A stretch of 64,000 nucleotides of DNA from Polynucleobacter sp. VK25 (lineage in GTDB: Bacteria; Pseudomonadota; Gammaproteobacteria; Burkholderiales; Burkholderiaceae), in NCBI RefSeq assembly GCF_018687355.1, contig NZ_CP061288.1, positions 1,560,144 through 1,624,143 of the forward strand, read 5' to 3'. The position numbers and the translations under genes were made by a program. This document shows positions 52,211 to 63,050 of this stretch, piece after piece (positions within the stretch are counted from its first letter, which is position 1; each line of letters opens with the position of its first letter). The notes under the pieces were generated by a model that saw only the letters and a list, made by a program, of their open reading frames with translations, was not told where the DNA came from and searched no databases.

Positions 52211-53209
52211 TTAAGGGGTAATAGTTAGCCTTATATAGGCTAAAAAAATCACAATATGCATCATCCCCTGAGAAAAAGTAGCTCTTCCGGTTGAGATAGT
52301 CATGATGCTGATAATAAAAGTTAACAACAAAAATACTTGAGATTTTGCATCCAGACCCAGCGTTAACGTGATGCCGGTCAATATTGAAATAAGGGCGGCT
52401 ACAGGGATTGTTAGTCCGACACTTGCTAAGCCTGACCCTAAAGCCAAATTAAAACTGTTCTGCATCTTATTGTTGGATGCTTGGCGAATGGCCGAAATAG
52501 ATTCTGGCAAAAGAACAAGGCCGGCAATCATGACGCCAACAAATTCCTTTGGTGCGCCAATTTTATCGACAAAATTCTCGATATAAGGAGCCAATGCTTT
52601 AGAAAGCAGAACGACGGCGGTCAATGAAAAAATAATCGCAATGCCACTATAAATTGCTGCCTTTAAGGTAGGCTTCTCATGATTACTTCGCTCCAAGGCG
52701 GTGCCAAATATTCTAGGCGGTAAAAAAAGATCTCTATGTTTGATGGTTTGCGCGTAAACATAAACAGCATACAGAACAAAGCAAGCTATTGCGGCTCCGC
52801 GCATCTGGTCAGCATTGTAATGCGGGCCAGGCATGGAGGTTGTATACATTGGCAAAACGAAAACCAAAACCGAAGTAGTGATCAACATTCCGAGAGTGAT
52901 ATTTGTTCCGTCGACCTTAAAAATTGTCTCGTTATATTTGAGTGCGCCAATAATTAAACAAACCCCAACCAAACCATTACAAACAATCATGATGGTTGCA
53001 AAAATTGAATCTCGAACAATTGCTTCGCTTCCTGGGGATTTGGAAAGCAAAATACTTGAAATTAAGGCGACCTCAATAATTGTTACAGCAAGGGCCAATA
53101 AAAGGGAGCCATAGGGCTGACCAACCCTTAATGCAATTACCTCAGCAAAATGCACCGAAACCAAAATACAAACTACCAAAGCGGCTATAAGAATAAGAGG
53201 TATTAACAT
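52211..53209 (-). CDS. ChaA-like cation/proton antiporter
   Basis: A 332-residue polytopic protein of the CaCA superfamily with about ten helices. The two exchanger repeats are visible: LALAVTIIEVALISSIL (acidic Glu in helix 2) and IAGLVLLPESISAIRQA with a following GSGLASVGLTIPVA. It resembles ChaA/y4hA, which exports sodium, potassium or calcium against protons. It is the only gene of the newest island module, between the exact remnant 7 and the intact tRNA, and has no link to the Bug cassettes. Confidence 0.85.
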   Translation of the reverse strand: MLIPLILIAALVVCILVSVHFAEVIALRVGQPYGSLLLALAVTIIEVALISSILLSKSPGSEAIVRDSIFATIMIVCNGLVGVCLIIGALKYNETIFKVDGTNITLGMLITTSVLVFVLPMYTTSMPGPHYNADQMRGAAIACFVLYAVYVYAQTIKHRDLFLPPRIFGTALERSNHEKPTLKAAIYSGIAIIFSLTAVVLLSKALAPYIENFVDKIGAPKEFVGVMIAGLVLLPESISAIRQASNNKMQNSFNLALGSGLASVGLTIPVAALISILTGITLTLGLDAKSQVFLLLTFIISIMTISTGRATFSQGMMHIVIFLAYIRLTITP

Positions 53210-53325
53210 TGTGAATTATTATGCCATTCAAATTACTAATGGGTTAATGCCAACCACTCATATAACAAACAACAAGCAAGGCAATCAACGTTCTTAAGAA
53301 AAACTTCAACTGAACTGAAAAGACT

Positions 53326-53356
53326 AAACCCTCACCATTGCTGATGAGGGTTTTTT
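53326..53356 (-). terminator. Terminator of the rpoD-tRNA transcript
   Basis: Stem AAACCCTCA/TGAGGGTTT just downstream of the tRNA CCA, with T-richness on both sides. Confidence 0.85.
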
Positions 53357-53357
53357 C

Positions 53358-53434
53358 TGGTGGGCCCACCAGGACTTGAACCTGGGACCAAAGGATTATG
53401 AGTCCTCTGCTCTAACCAACTGAGCTATGGGCCC
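53358..53434 (-). tRNA. tRNA with CAU anticodon, Ile2 type
   Basis: Complete 77-nt tRNA with encoded CCA. Acceptor GGGCCCA pairs with TGGGCCC; D-arm GCTCAGTTGGTTAGAGC; anticodon loop CTCATAA; T-arm CCAGGTTCAAGTCCTGG. The CAU anticodon allows elongator Met or Ile2; the CAU loop followed by UCCUU, with the GGTC variable loop, is closer to Ile2 (which needs lysidine modification by TilS). It starts 12 bases after the rpoD stop and is the anchor of the mosaic island. Seven remnants of it lie to the left. Confidence 0.93.
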
Positions 53435-53446
53435 GTTAGTCTTGGA

Positions 53447-56026
53447 TCAATCTTCTTCGAGGAAGGTCTTGAGTTTGTCGCTACGGCTTGGATGACGCAT
53501 CTTGCGCAGAGCCTTGGCTTCAATCTGACGAATACGCTCACGCGTTACGTCAAACTGCTTACCAACTTCCTCAAGGGTGTGGTCTGTGCTCATCTCAACA
53601 CCGAAACGCATACGCAATACTTTTGCTTCACGTGGTGTCAATGAGTCTAAAACATCTTTCACCACATCACGCATAGAGTCATGCAATGCAGCCTCAGCTG
53701 GAGCCAAAGTATTGCCATCCTCAATGAAATCACCTAAATGAGAATCTTCATCGTCACCAATTGGTGTCTCCATGGAGATAGGCTCTTTAGCAATCTTCAT
53801 AATCTTGCGAATCTTGTCTTCAGGAATCTCCATCTTCAGAGCCAAAGTTGCAGCATCTGGCTCATGACCAGTTTCTTGCAAGATTTGACGGCTGATACGG
53901 TTCATCTTATTGATGGTCTCGATCATGTGAACAGGGATACGGATCGTACGCGCCTGGTCAGCGATAGAGCGAGTGATCGCCTGACGAATCCACCATGTTG
54001 CATAGGTGGAGAACTTATAGCCACGACGGTATTCAAACTTGTCTACCGCTTTCATCAAACCGATATTGCCTTCTTGAATCAGATCCAAGAATTGCAAACC
54101 ACGGTTGGTGTATTTCTTAGCAATCGAGATTACCAAACGTAAGTTGGCTACAGTCATCTCGCGTTTTGCTTCGCGGGCACGCTTCTCACCAGCGATCATC
54201 TGTTTATTTACTTCTTTTAGCTCTGGAAGTGGAATAACGACATTCTTTTGAATATCAATCAACTTCTGTTGCAATTCTTGAATTGCTGGAACGTTACGCT
54301 GCAAGAGTGCGCTGTAAGGCTTGTTCTCTTTGAGCAACTTTTCGGTCCAAGTCAAATTCATAGACATCTTAGGGAAGTCTTTTAATACCTCACCGCGATT
54401 AACGCCTACTTTATCTACTAGCAAGCTAACGATACCGCGCTCTAGTTTCCATACTTGATCTACTTGTGAGCGCATGGTGTCGCATAACTTCTCAACACTC
54501 TTGGCAGTTAAGCGGAAACCAAGCAGTTCAGCACGAATTGCTTCCTGCGCTTTGAGATATGCGGGACAGTTATAACCATCCTTATCAAACGCACGACGCA
54601 TCTTGTCGGCTTGGGAACGAACGATTGCAAACTTCTCTAAAGAAATCTGCTTTAGCTCTTCTAATTGCTTAGCGTTAGCCGTTGCAGCTCCGCCACCACC
54701 ACCGCCGCCTTCATCTTCTTCGCCCTCTTCGCCTTCTTCGGCATCTGGGTCAACTTCAGGCTCTTCAGGCCCAAGCTTAATATCTTCTGCGTTTGGATCA
54801 ACCAAGCCATCAACAAATTGGTCAATCTCCATCTCGCCACTAGCAATCTTGTCAACGTTACTCAGAATCTCAGCAATCGTTACAGGACATGCAGCCAAAG
54901 CCATGACCATATCTTTAAGGCCAGCTTCGATCTTCTTAGCAATCACGATCTCGCCTTCGCGAGTCAGCAAATCTACTGTACCCATCTCACGCATATACAT
55001 ACGCACTGGATCGGTTGTGCGACCAAACTCTGAGTCCACTGTAGAGAGGGCTGCTTCAGCCTTTTCTTCAGCCTCTTCTTCGGAAGCTGCAGCTTCTGTG
55101 TTGTCAGACAGGATTAAGGTTTCAGCATCAGGAGCTTGTTCGTAAACAGTAATACCGATGTCATTGAGCAAGCTGATCAAAGTCTCCAATGCATCTGCAT
55201 CAGATAACTCGTCAGACATTACGTCATTCATCTCGCCATGGGTTAAGTAACCCTTGGACATACCCATCTTGATCAAAGTCTTCAAGCGAGCACGGCGTAA
55301 CTCTTGTTGCTCTTCAGTACCCAACTGCTGTGCTGCGAATTCTTTTAAGAGCGCCTTCTCTTTAGCCTTACGCTCACGAGCTTTCTGACGATCCGTTAAT
55401 ACTGGTTCAACATTTTCTGCGGGAGCATCCGCCTTCGCCTTGCGGCCACGTTTCTTTTCTTCCTCAACAACGGGAACTTCAACTTCAGCAACCTGGGCTT
55501 TTTTACCTTTGGCTTCTTTAGTTTCTTTTGCTTCCTTTACCGCTTTAGCTGGTTCAGCTTTGGGTGCAGGTGCAGCCTTACCTTTTTTTACTGGTTCAAC
55601 TTTGACTTCTGCTTTTGCAACTTTCACAGGTGCTTTAGCAACTGGCTTAGCAGGTGCTTTTGCCATTACTTTTACCGCTGGTTTTGTAGCAGCCTTTACT
55701 GGTTTAGCTGGAGCTTTAGCTGGTGCCTTTGGAGTCGGCTTAGCAGCAGCCTTTACTGGCTTGGCAGGCGCTTTTGCTTTTGGGACTGGTTTTGCTGGAG
55801 CCTTAGCTTTGGCTGCTGGTTTTGCAGCAGCTTTCACTGGCTTGGCGGGTGTCTTTGCTTTTGGGGCTGGTTTTGCTGGAGCCTTAGCTTTGGCTGCTGG
55901 TTTTGCAGCAGCTTTCACTGGCTTGGCCGGAGCTTTTGCTTTTGGGGCCGGTTTTGCTGCAGCTTTTACTGGTTTCGCAGGAGTTTTTGCTTTTGGAGCT
56001 GGTTTTTTGGTCTTGGTATTAGGCAT
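53447..56026 (-). CDS. rpoD: RNA polymerase sigma-70 factor with a long Lys/Ala/Pro N-terminal tail
   Basis: An 859-residue primary sigma factor. Conserved regions: 1.1 from about 245, region 2 with [17 protein letters not shown] (2.3-2.4), [14 protein letters not shown] (3.0), and 4.2 with [27 protein letters not shown]. The first 245 residues are unusual: residues about 9-135 consist of repeated units such as [13 protein letters not shown], followed by a charged stretch. There is also a Gly/Glu run ([14 protein letters not shown]) in the non-conserved spacer. Forms the macromolecular synthesis cluster with dnaG and rpsU. Confidence 0.97.
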   Translation of the reverse strand: MPNTKTKKPAPKAKTPAKPVKAAAKPAPKAKAPAKPVKAAAKPAAKAKAPAKPAPKAKTPAKPVKAAAKPAAKAKAPAKPVPKAKAPAKPVKAAAKPTPKAPAKAPAKPVKAATKPAVKVMAKAPAKPVAKAPVKVAKAEVKVEPVKKGKAAPAPKAEPAKAVKEAKETKEAKGKKAQVAEVEVPVVEEEKKRGRKAKADAPAENVEPVLTDRQKARERKAKEKALLKEFAAQQLGTEEQQELRRARLKTLIKMGMSKGYLTHGEMNDVMSDELSDADALETLISLLNDIGITVYEQAPDAETLILSDNTEAAASEEEAEEKAEAALSTVDSEFGRTTDPVRMYMREMGTVDLLTREGEIVIAKKIEAGLKDMVMALAACPVTIAEILSNVDKIASGEMEIDQFVDGLVDPNAEDIKLGPEEPEVDPDAEEGEEGEEDEGGGGGGGAATANAKQLEELKQISLEKFAIVRSQADKMRRAFDKDGYNCPAYLKAQEAIRAELLGFRLTAKSVEKLCDTMRSQVDQVWKLERGIVSLLVDKVGVNRGEVLKDFPKMSMNLTWTEKLLKENKPYSALLQRNVPAIQELQQKLIDIQKNVVIPLPELKEVNKQMIAGEKRAREAKREMTVANLRLVISIAKKYTNRGLQFLDLIQEGNIGLMKAVDKFEYRRGYKFSTYATWWIRQAITRSIADQARTIRIPVHMIETINKMNRISRQILQETGHEPDAATLALKMEIPEDKIRKIMKIAKEPISMETPIGDDEDSHLGDFIEDGNTLAPAEAALHDSMRDVVKDVLDSLTPREAKVLRMRFGVEMSTDHTLEEVGKQFDVTRERIRQIEAKALRKMRHPSRSDKLKTFLEED
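55650..56010 (-). repeat. In-frame repeat tract encoding the RpoD tail
   Basis: Imperfect 51-base units (17 residues, K-[AT][11 protein letters not shown]...) with 30-base spacers repeat about four to five times in the rpoD 5' end. Such a tract may vary in length between strains by slippage. Confidence 0.8.
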
Positions 56027-56171
56027 TTATTAGCACTTACTCACATTACTGTTATTGATATCGACTGAAGAAACACAGCCCCGTAGTAACTCATTTACTC
56101 ACTTACCCCAAATTTCATCAAAATAAAGCGCAAGTGGCTGAATTAAATCGGTTTTTTCTTGGGAACAGAGG

Positions 56172-56177
56172 ATTATA
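56172..56177 (-). promoter_or_regulatory. Candidate -10 box of rpoD
   Basis: Exact TATAAT on the minus strand in the 234-base gap between dnaG and rpoD. No convincing -35 box is seen at 17 bases, so this is only a candidate internal promoter. Confidence 0.4.
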
Positions 56178-56260
56178 GTCGATTGCGACTTTTTTGCCCC
56201 CGCATTACCTAAAAATATGGGGTAATTTCAGGGAATTTCTAGGGGTTTTTCAGAAAATTC

Positions 56261-58225
56261 TTAGGAGAATTTCAGCTTTTCACCTAATTCCCGGTAACGG
56301 GCTTTATCTTGCTCGGAAGCAGTGCTTCCAGCGATCTTTTGAGCAATATCAGTCATTTCTTGCTTGAGATGGGTTAGTTCCAGCTTTTTGAATGCCCCAT
56401 CAAGGTCAGCAGCTGCGCCCTCCAACTCCAAATCAGAACCCATCACCCGATTTCTCAAAACTTCATATAAAGGAGCCAACTCACTACGAGAGAGTTGGTC
56501 CTGAAACATTGCAAAAGCACCGGCGCCTGCGATTGCTGGCTTACTCCCCTCACCGGGAATCAACTCAACCAAATCACACTGTGACAAAAGGTCTTTCATC
56601 AAAGCGAGAGCTTTTTCAGATCTCTGCTCTGCTGCTTTTAATGCAAGTGCGCGCTTATTTTCATCCAATGCTTTTCCCAAATGCGGAAACTGAATCATGA
56701 CTCGCAACATTTGCTCGGCCAAATCGGTTGGCGCTTTAGGTGGTTCAATATTTTGATTGGCAACTCGTTTTGCAGATCCTTTGGATGCTTGCCATGGAGC
56801 ACCCTGTCGATTGCTTGAGAAATTATTTTGATTGCCTTGGTTGCCTTGGCCAGTTTGAGCTCGTGCCTGCATTGGCTGATAAGTAGTTTGTCTTACTGGT
56901 GTTGGCGCTACGGTTAACCCACAAAATGCCTCAAGCTCTGCTGGAGTTGTATTAGTACGAATTGCTAACTCACGCAAGATTTGCGTGCGCAGTGCAATTG
57001 GGGGCATTGATAGTAAGAGTGGCTTGGCGGCATGATGGGTATGGGCTCGACCCTCAGGGGTGGTTTGCTCATGGCCTTCACTAACCACTTTAAAGAAGAA
57101 GCTAGAAATAGACATCGCTTCTTTAATCACCTTCTCAAAAGCGGGCGCACCATAAGCACGCACATAACTATCTGGGTCATGTTCTGTCGGCAGAAATAAG
57201 AAACGAATTTCTTTATCGTCTGACATTAAAGGCAAGCAGGCTTCTAGTGCACGCTGTGCTGCACGTTGACCAGCAGAGTCGCCGTCAAATGAAAACACCA
57301 CTTTGTCAGTCTGGCGTAAGAGCATGCGCACATGATTCGCTGTACAAGCTGTACCCAAAGTTGCAACGGCATTGGGGAAGCCTAATTGCGCTAAGGCAAC
57401 GACATCCATATAACCTTCACAAACTAGGACATATTCTTGCGCGCGAATTGCTTGTCTTGCTTCGAATAATCCATACAGCGTATTGCCTTTAGAAAATAAT
57501 GGCGTCTCAGGGGAATTTAAATACTTTGGCTCGCCCTGATCCAAAATGCGACCACCAAAACCAATCGTTTGACCCTTGGGATTACGAATAGGAAACATGA
57601 CACGATCACGGAAACGATCGTAGCGTTTAATGGGTTGACCGCCTTCCGCTTGCTCACCCTGAATCAACAAGCCGCCCTCAACCAAGGTCTTGGCTATTTC
57701 ATCATTGGAGTAGGTTCCAAATACCGCTTCCAGGCCTTGCCAACCATCCGGCGCATAGCCTAAGGCATAACGCTTCGCAATCTCGCCGGTAAGTCCACGG
57801 CCTTTTAAATATTCAACCGCTCTAGTGTTGCCTTTAAGTTGCTGGCGATACCAATCGGCCGCGGAACTCATGACCTCGCTCAATGCCATTGCTTGCTGCT
57901 GCCTCGCCACATCATTCGCAGTACGCTCTTCACGGGGTACGTCTAAACCTGCAGAACGCGCTAAGTCTTCAATGGCATCTACATAACCAAGCCCCGAGTA
58001 CTCCATCAAGAAACTAATCGCAGAGCCGTGCGCACCACATCCAAAGCAGTGATAAAACTGTTTAGTAGGCGATACCGAAAATGAAGGGGATTTCTCTGAA
58101 TGGAAGGGGCACAAACCTTGAAAGTTTGCGCCCGCTTTTTTTAACTTAACGTGCTGCCCAACCACATCAACGATATCAACCCGATTTAAAAGATCGGCAA
58201 TGAAGGATTGTGGGATGAGTGCCAT
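56261..58225 (-). CDS. dnaG: DNA primase
   Basis: A 654-residue primase that lays RNA primers at the replication fork. The CHC2 zinc site has Cys39, His42, Cys60 and Cys63 (LCPFHSEKSPSF and FYHCFGCGAHG). The Toprim core shows VCEGYMDVVALAQ and FSFDGDSAGQRAA. The C-terminal part with a Gln/Asn-rich linker (GNQGNQNN) precedes the helicase-interaction domain. The gene lies between yqeY and rpoD in the same direction. Confidence 0.97.
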   Translation of the reverse strand: MALIPQSFIADLLNRVDIVDVVGQHVKLKKAGANFQGLCPFHSEKSPSFSVSPTKQFYHCFGCGAHGSAISFLMEYSGLGYVDAIEDLARSAGLDVPREERTANDVARQQQAMALSEVMSSAADWYRQQLKGNTRAVEYLKGRGLTGEIAKRYALGYAPDGWQGLEAVFGTYSNDEIAKTLVEGGLLIQGEQAEGGQPIKRYDRFRDRVMFPIRNPKGQTIGFGGRILDQGEPKYLNSPETPLFSKGNTLYGLFEARQAIRAQEYVLVCEGYMDVVALAQLGFPNAVATLGTACTANHVRMLLRQTDKVVFSFDGDSAGQRAAQRALEACLPLMSDDKEIRFLFLPTEHDPDSYVRAYGAPAFEKVIKEAMSISSFFFKVVSEGHEQTTPEGRAHTHHAAKPLLLSMPPIALRTQILRELAIRTNTTPAELEAFCGLTVAPTPVRQTTYQPMQARAQTGQGNQGNQNNFSSNRQGAPWQASKGSAKRVANQNIEPPKAPTDLAEQMLRVMIQFPHLGKALDENKRALALKAAEQRSEKALALMKDLLSQCDLVELIPGEGSKPAIAGAGAFAMFQDQLSRSELAPLYEVLRNRVMGSDLELEGAAADLDGAFKKLELTHLKQEMTDIAQKIAGSTASEQDKARYRELGEKLKFS

Positions 58226-58274
58226 ATGGCCAGTATGAAAGGATTTTGCTTTCTTGGGTAGCTGCTGAAATTAC

Positions 58275-58721
58275 TTATTTCGCCAGTGCGGCTTTTACCA
58301 AGCCAGAAACCTTGCCCATATCTGCTTTACCAGCCAATTGACCTTTAAGAACGCCAATGACCTTGCCCATATCCTGCGGGCCTGTAGCACCAGTAGAAGC
58401 AACGGCGGCAGCCACTGCAGCCTCTACTTCAGCGTCAGATAACTGCGCAGGCAAATACGTTTGCAAAATGACCATTTCTGCAGCTTCAATTGCAACTAAA
58501 TCATCGCGATTGGCTTTTTCAAACTGAGAGATAGAATCTTTGCGTTGCTTAATCATTTTCTCAACAGTAGCAATCACGCCAGCATCATCAACCACAATGC
58601 GCTCATCCACTTCGCGTTGTTTAATCGCTGCCAACAAAAGACGAATCGTTCCTAGGCGCTCAACTTCTTTAGCGCGCATTGCGTTTTTCATATCTTCGGT
58701 AATTTGATCTTTTAGAGTCAT
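58275..58721 (-). CDS. GatB/YqeY domain protein
   Basis: A 148-residue YqeY-type protein, homologous to the tail domain of GatB that binds tRNA, of unknown cellular function. MTLKDQITEDMKNAMRAKE, IRLLLAAIKQREVD and the C-terminal GPQDMGKVIGVLKGQLAGKADM are typical. The ATG at 58721 has AGGA upstream and gives the family's usual length; a frame extension to 58769 was rejected. It lies between rpsU and dnaG as is common. Confidence 0.92.
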   Translation of the reverse strand: MTLKDQITEDMKNAMRAKEVERLGTIRLLLAAIKQREVDERIVVDDAGVIATVEKMIKQRKDSISQFEKANRDDLVAIEAAEMVILQTYLPAQLSDAEVEAAVAAAVASTGATGPQDMGKVIGVLKGQLAGKADMGKVSGLVKAALAK

Positions 58722-58776
58722 GGCTTTATTCCTAGTGTTGAATATATCTAGCTGTATTGAGCAATTCAAAAAGCAA

Positions 58777-58807
58777 AAACCCGCTGCGTTTCACCGTCAG
58801 CGGGTTT
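58777..58807 (-). terminator. Terminator behind rpsU
   Basis: Stem AAACCCGCTG/CAGCGGGTTT with an 11-base loop, followed on the minus strand by T-rich sequence. It partly separates rpsU from yqeY-dnaG-rpoD. Confidence 0.85.
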
Positions 58808-58842
58808 CAAAGCTTCTCGGTGAAGAGAGCTTTTAAATTCTA

Positions 58843-59055
58843 TTAGTAAAGCTTCTTAGGCAACATTTGGCTGCGAATACGCTTGTAATGGCGCTTAGCA
58901 GCTGCAGCCTTCTTGCGCTTACGCTCAGCCGTTGGCTTCTCGTAGAACTCGCGTGCACGCAAGTCTGTCAAAAGGCCATTTTTTTCAATGGTGCGCTTGA
59001 AACGGCGCAATGCCACTTCAAATGGTTCGTTTTCGCGGAGGCGGACTGTAGTCAT
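58843..59055 (-). CDS. rpsU: Ribosomal protein S21
   Basis: The 70-residue small-subunit protein S21. [20 protein letters not shown] and [15 protein letters not shown], with a strongly basic tail [11 protein letters not shown], match the family throughout. It starts the macromolecular synthesis cluster and is divergent from tsaD with 77 bases between. S21 helps translation initiation. Confidence 0.97.
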   Translation of the reverse strand: MTTVRLRENEPFEVALRRFKRTIEKNGLLTDLRAREFYEKPTAERKRKKAAAAKRHYKRIRSQMLPKKLY

Positions 59056-59132
59056 ACTTATTTAACTCGTATATGCTCGATAGATATCGAAAAATTAACT
59101 GAATTGCGATTCTAGCACGGCTAAGTAAAAAA

Positions 59133-60206
59133 ATGATTGTTTTAGGAATAGAAACTTCTTGTGACGAGACCGGGGTGGCTTTATACAACACCACGCCTTG
59201 GGAAGAGGGTAAACCGGCCTTCCAGGGCATACTGGGCCAGGGCCTGCACTCCCAAATCGCCATGCACCGGGACTATGGGGGCGTTGTCCCGGAATTAGCC
59301 TCTCGTGACCATATTCGCCGTGTTTTACCCCTTTTAGACCAGTCTTTAGCCCAATCTGGCCTTCAATTAGCTGATATTGATGCGGTTGCCTTCACCCAAG
59401 GCCCGGGACTGGCTGGCGCCCTCCTTGTGGGTAGCGCTTTTGCCAAATCCCTAGCCCAGGGGCTGAACTTACCCTCTATTGGGGTTCATCACCTCGAAGG
59501 ACACCTACTTTCCCCGCTTTTGGGTCAAACAGCCCCCCAATTTCCATTTATTGCCCTCCTAGTATCGGGAGGGCATACCCAGCTCATGAAAGTCTCCGGC
59601 ATTGGCCAATATGAGCTCCTTGGTGAAACTTTGGATGACGCCGCAGGAGAAGCGTTTGATAAGACGGCCAAATTACTCGGCCTAGACTACCCCGGTGGCG
59701 CAGCGATTTCTAAATTAGCAGAGCAAGGTCGTCCAGGTATTTTTGATTTGCCAAAACCTATGCTGCATTCTGGCGATTTAGATTTTTCTTTCTCAGGCCT
59801 AAAGACCGCCGTACTCAATCAAACGAAAAAGTTTACCGAGAAAAATATTCTTGATACGAATGAGGTTGCACAATTTCATGCGGACCTCGCTAGAAGTTTT
59901 GTCGATTCGATTGTTGCGGTATTGGTGAGCAAGTCAGAAAAAGCACTCAAGCAAACCGGTTGTAAACACTTGGTACTTGCAGGTGGCGTTGGTGCTAATT
60001 TGCAATTACGTGCTGCGCTTAATGACAAAGCGAAACGCAATAGTTTTGAAGTGCATTACCCACCACTAGAACTTTGTACCGACAACGGCGTGATGATTGC
60101 TTTTGCTGGAGCATTACGTTTAATTGAAAAAAATAATGGCTCCACAACTTCTGGAGCCTTTGATATCAAACCCCGCTGGGATTTGCAAAGCAATAATCTG
60201 AAATAA
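59133..60206 (+). CDS. tsaD: tRNA threonylcarbamoyladenosine synthesis protein TsaD
   Basis: A 357-residue ASKHA-fold protein that transfers threonylcarbamoyl to A37 of ANN-decoding tRNAs, including the CAU tRNA at 53358. The metal ligands are in [12 protein letters not shown] (H-x3-H), and ATP elements are [28 protein letters not shown] and [14 protein letters not shown]. Length and order are normal. No strong ribosome site is seen before the ATG (TAAG only). Confidence 0.97.
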   Translation: MIVLGIETSCDETGVALYNTTPWEEGKPAFQGILGQGLHSQIAMHRDYGGVVPELASRDHIRRVLPLLDQSLAQSGLQLADIDAVAFTQGPGLAGALLVGSAFAKSLAQGLNLPSIGVHHLEGHLLSPLLGQTAPQFPFIALLVSGGHTQLMKVSGIGQYELLGETLDDAAGEAFDKTAKLLGLDYPGGAAISKLAEQGRPGIFDLPKPMLHSGDLDFSFSGLKTAVLNQTKKFTEKNILDTNEVAQFHADLARSFVDSIVAVLVSKSEKALKQTGCKHLVLAGGVGANLQLRAALNDKAKRNSFEVHYPPLELCTDNGVMIAFAGALRLIEKNNGSTTSGAFDIKPRWDLQSNNLK

Positions 60207-60229
60207 ATGTATTGCTTACCTGCAGCTGC

Positions 60230-61057
60230 TTATTTCTTGTGACTGATTCTGGCGAACGCACTATGGTTATGAATCGACTCAAAGTTCTCAGCCTCAACCA
60301 CAAAAGACTGGATACGCTGATCTGCCTTGAGGTTGCCGGCTACATCACGCACTAAGTCTTCTACGAATTTAGGGTTGCTATAAGAATGCTCAGTAACCCA
60401 CTTCTCATCAGGACGCTTCAATAATCCCCATAATTCGCTAGAGGCTTCACTTTCTGCCGCAGCAACCAAATCCTCCACAGTCATCTGTGTTTCTGAATCC
60501 AAGATCACTGTCATCGTGACATGTGAACGTTGGTTGTGAGCACCAAATTCTGAAATCTCTTTTGAGCAAGGGCACAAACTCATTACAGGAACTTGCGCAC
60601 GCAAGCCTAATTCAACATCGGAACTACCGGCTGCATTTTGCTTAGCAGTCGCCATCCAAGTCACTTCGTAATCCATCAAACTTTCTACACCAGAAACTGG
60701 GGCAGCTTTTTTGACAAAGTGTGTGTAAGTAAATTGCACATGACCTTCTTTGGCATCAAGCAAAGGCAGCATCTCGCGCACTAGCGCTACAACGGTAGTG
60801 CTATCGACAGCCTCACCTTGCTTTTGCAGAAGCGCCATGAAACGGGACATGTGAGTACCCTTTACATGTGCAGGTAGTGCAACATCCATCTCAAAAGTGC
60901 CGACTGATGGAAAGTTGCCGGTCTTGCTGCGAATGGTGAGTGGATGACGTACGCCGCGAATACCTACCTGCTCGATTGGCAATGCGCGCTCATCCAAGGT
61001 GGATTGCACGTCAGGCATTGCGCTGGCTTTCAGAAAAGCGGGATTCATGTCATTCAT
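60230..61057 (-). CDS. folE2: GTP cyclohydrolase FolE2
   Basis: A 275-residue GTP cyclohydrolase IB, first step of folate synthesis. [21 protein letters not shown] holds the catalytic Cys and His; [15 protein letters not shown], the substrate-binding segment [13 protein letters not shown] and [11 protein letters not shown] are conserved. FolE2 does not need zinc in place of FolE. The start is among ATG 61057 (chosen) and 61048; 61075 would be a TTG. It ends 24 bases from the tsaD stop, converging with it. Confidence 0.95.
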   Translation of the reverse strand: MNDMNPAFLKASAMPDVQSTLDERALPIEQVGIRGVRHPLTIRSKTGNFPSVGTFEMDVALPAHVKGTHMSRFMALLQKQGEAVDSTTVVALVREMLPLLDAKEGHVQFTYTHFVKKAAPVSGVESLMDYEVTWMATAKQNAAGSSDVELGLRAQVPVMSLCPCSKEISEFGAHNQRSHVTMTVILDSETQMTVEDLVAAAESEASSELWGLLKRPDEKWVTEHSYSNPKFVEDLVRDVAGNLKADQRIQSFVVEAENFESIHNHSAFARISHKK

Positions 61058-61082
61058 TACTCTATTTTCAGGCAAAACTGGC

Positions 61083-62984
61083 TTATTTGCCTGAAAGCGC
61101 TGAATTTATGGTCAATATTGTCGGAAATCGTTGTTTGATTGAGTTGGCAATGCCTTCTACGTCCAAGCCACACTTGGTCATCAACAAGCTGTAGTCACCA
61201 TGCTCAATGAACTCATCAGGAAGACCTAATTGCAAGAGGGGTTTATTAATACCGAGCTTCGATAGCGCCTCTAAGCAAGCACTGCCAGCGCCACCGGCAA
61301 TAGCCCCATCCTCAATCGTCACAAAATAATCATGCTCAGCAGCTAGTGATTGAATTAAATCAACATCCAGCGGTTTAACAAAACGCATATTGGCAACTGT
61401 TGCATTAATGCCTTCAGCCACTTCAAGTGCGGGATATAGCAAAGTACCAAATACCAAAATCGCCACACGTTGACCGGCGGGAGCCGTTGATTTGCGACGA
61501 ATCTCCGCCTTACCCATAGGTAGCGTGCGCAATTCTTTAGAGGGAATCGCGCCTATACCTGCACCGCGCGGATAGCGCACGGCACTTGGATGCGGCTGAT
61601 GAAAAGCGGTTGTTAATAAATCACGGCACTCGGATTCATCTGCTGGTGTCATCACCAACATATTAGGAATGCAACGTAAGAATGGAATGTCATATGCGCC
61701 AGCATGCGTAGCGCCATCGGCGCCCACTAGCCCAGCGCGATCTAATGCGAATAAAACAGGCAAGTCCTGTAATGCTACGTCGTGAATGAGTTGGTCATAC
61801 GCGCGCTGTAAGAAAGTAGAGTAAATCGCTACTACTGGCTTCATACCTTCGCAAGCCATACCAGCCGCAAAAGTGACAGCATGCTGCTCAGCAATACCGA
61901 CGTCGTAGTAACGCTTAGGAAAATTCTTTTCAAACTCCACTAAGCCCGAGCCTTCACGCATCGCTGGCGTAATACCAACTAACAAAGGATCTGCGTGCGC
62001 CATATCGCACAACCATTCACCAAATACCTGAGTAAATGTTTTCTTGCTAGCAACTGCTTTTTTGACACCCTCTTCAGGATTAAATTTACTAGGGCCGTGA
62101 TACAGCACGGGATCCGCCTCAGCCAACTCATAGCCCTGACCCTTTTTGGTAACGACGTGCAAGAACTGAGGGCCGCGACCTTCTAAAGCCAAGCGACGCA
62201 CGTTCTGCAGCATCGGAATCAAAGCATCTAAATCATGTCCATCAATCGGACCGAAATAGTTAAAGCCAAACTCTTGGAATATCGTTGATGGCGAAACCAT
62301 GCCTTTGGCATGATCTTCGAGGCGTTTTGCGAACTCACGTAACGGAGGAGCAATTGATAAAACGCTATCAATCCCTTTTTTAGTCGCTGAATAAATATTG
62401 CCGCTGAGCAATCTAGCGAGGTGGCGATTGAGTGCACCCACCGCAGGAGAGATCGACATGTCGTTGTCATTCAGAATCACTACAAGAGGTAAGTCGTCGT
62501 ATACACCAGCATTGTTCATGGCTTCAAAAGCCATTCCACCGGTCATAGCGCTATCGCCAATAACCGCTACTGCAACATGTCGCTCACCTTTAGTTTGAAA
62601 CGCACGTGCCATACCCATCGCCGCAGAAATACTGGTGGATGAGTGACCAGTTCCAAAAGCATCGAAATCACTCTCAGAGCGATGTGGGAAGCCTGATAAG
62701 CCCTGGTACTGGCGCAAAGTATTCATGCGCTCACGACGACCAGTCAGAATCTTGTGGGGATAGCTTTGATGTCCAACATCCCAAACGATGCGATCGTCAG
62801 GCGTATCAAATACATAATGCAAGGCAATAGACAGCTCAACTGTTCCTAAATTTGACGATAGGTGTCCGCCCGTCTTAGAGACGGAATCTAAAACAAACTC
62901 GCGTAACTCATCAGCTAGAGCAGGTAGCTCTTCACGTGTGAGTTTTTTAAGATCGTCAGGAGAGTTAATTGAATGTAAAGTCAT
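61083..62984 (-). CDS. dxs: 1-deoxy-D-xylulose-5-phosphate synthase
   Basis: A 633-residue TPP enzyme, first step of the non-mevalonate isoprenoid pathway. [33 protein letters not shown] and the TPP motif [18 protein letters not shown] (with a Ser where most have Gly) are in the first half; the transketolase-type [15 protein letters not shown] and [18 protein letters not shown] are in the second. It is followed by folE2 and preceded by ispA in the same direction, a common isoprenoid operon. Confidence 0.97.
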   Translation of the reverse strand: MTLHSINSPDDLKKLTREELPALADELREFVLDSVSKTGGHLSSNLGTVELSIALHYVFDTPDDRIVWDVGHQSYPHKILTGRRERMNTLRQYQGLSGFPHRSESDFDAFGTGHSSTSISAAMGMARAFQTKGERHVAVAVIGDSAMTGGMAFEAMNNAGVYDDLPLVVILNDNDMSISPAVGALNRHLARLLSGNIYSATKKGIDSVLSIAPPLREFAKRLEDHAKGMVSPSTIFQEFGFNYFGPIDGHDLDALIPMLQNVRRLALEGRGPQFLHVVTKKGQGYELAEADPVLYHGPSKFNPEEGVKKAVASKKTFTQVFGEWLCDMAHADPLLVGITPAMREGSGLVEFEKNFPKRYYDVGIAEQHAVTFAAGMACEGMKPVVAIYSTFLQRAYDQLIHDVALQDLPVLFALDRAGLVGADGATHAGAYDIPFLRCIPNMLVMTPADESECRDLLTTAFHQPHPSAVRYPRGAGIGAIPSKELRTLPMGKAEIRRKSTAPAGQRVAILVFGTLLYPALEVAEGINATVANMRFVKPLDVDLIQSLAAEHDYFVTIEDGAIAGGAGSACLEALSKLGINKPLLQLGLPDEFIEHGDYSLLMTKCGLDVEGIANSIKQRFPTILTINSALSGK

Positions 62985-63050
62985 TGAACCTAAGTAATCT
63001 ATGCTGATGTATTTCTTTTGCTGTTTTCTTGCTGCTCTCTAATTACTCTC

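Noticed and set aside
29152..53434. Integron-like cassette array
   Set aside because: No attC-like sites and no integron integrase; the repeated element is clearly a tRNA end.
29152..53434. Prophage or classical integrative element at the tRNA
   Set aside because: No integrase, recombinase, replication or structural phage gene is present in the whole interval.
54603..55145. Long plus-strand frame inside rpoD rich in Ser, Pro and Ala
   Set aside because: It is a shadow of the biased codon use of rpoD; no start signal and no domain.
55440..56033. 197-codon plus-strand frame opposite the rpoD tail, rich in Gly, Ala and Phe
   Set aside because: Low-complexity mirror of the Lys/Ala/Pro repeat; not a credible protein.
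58735..58769. Upstream extension of the YqeY frame
   Set aside because: The ATG at 58721 has the ribosome site and gives the normal family length.
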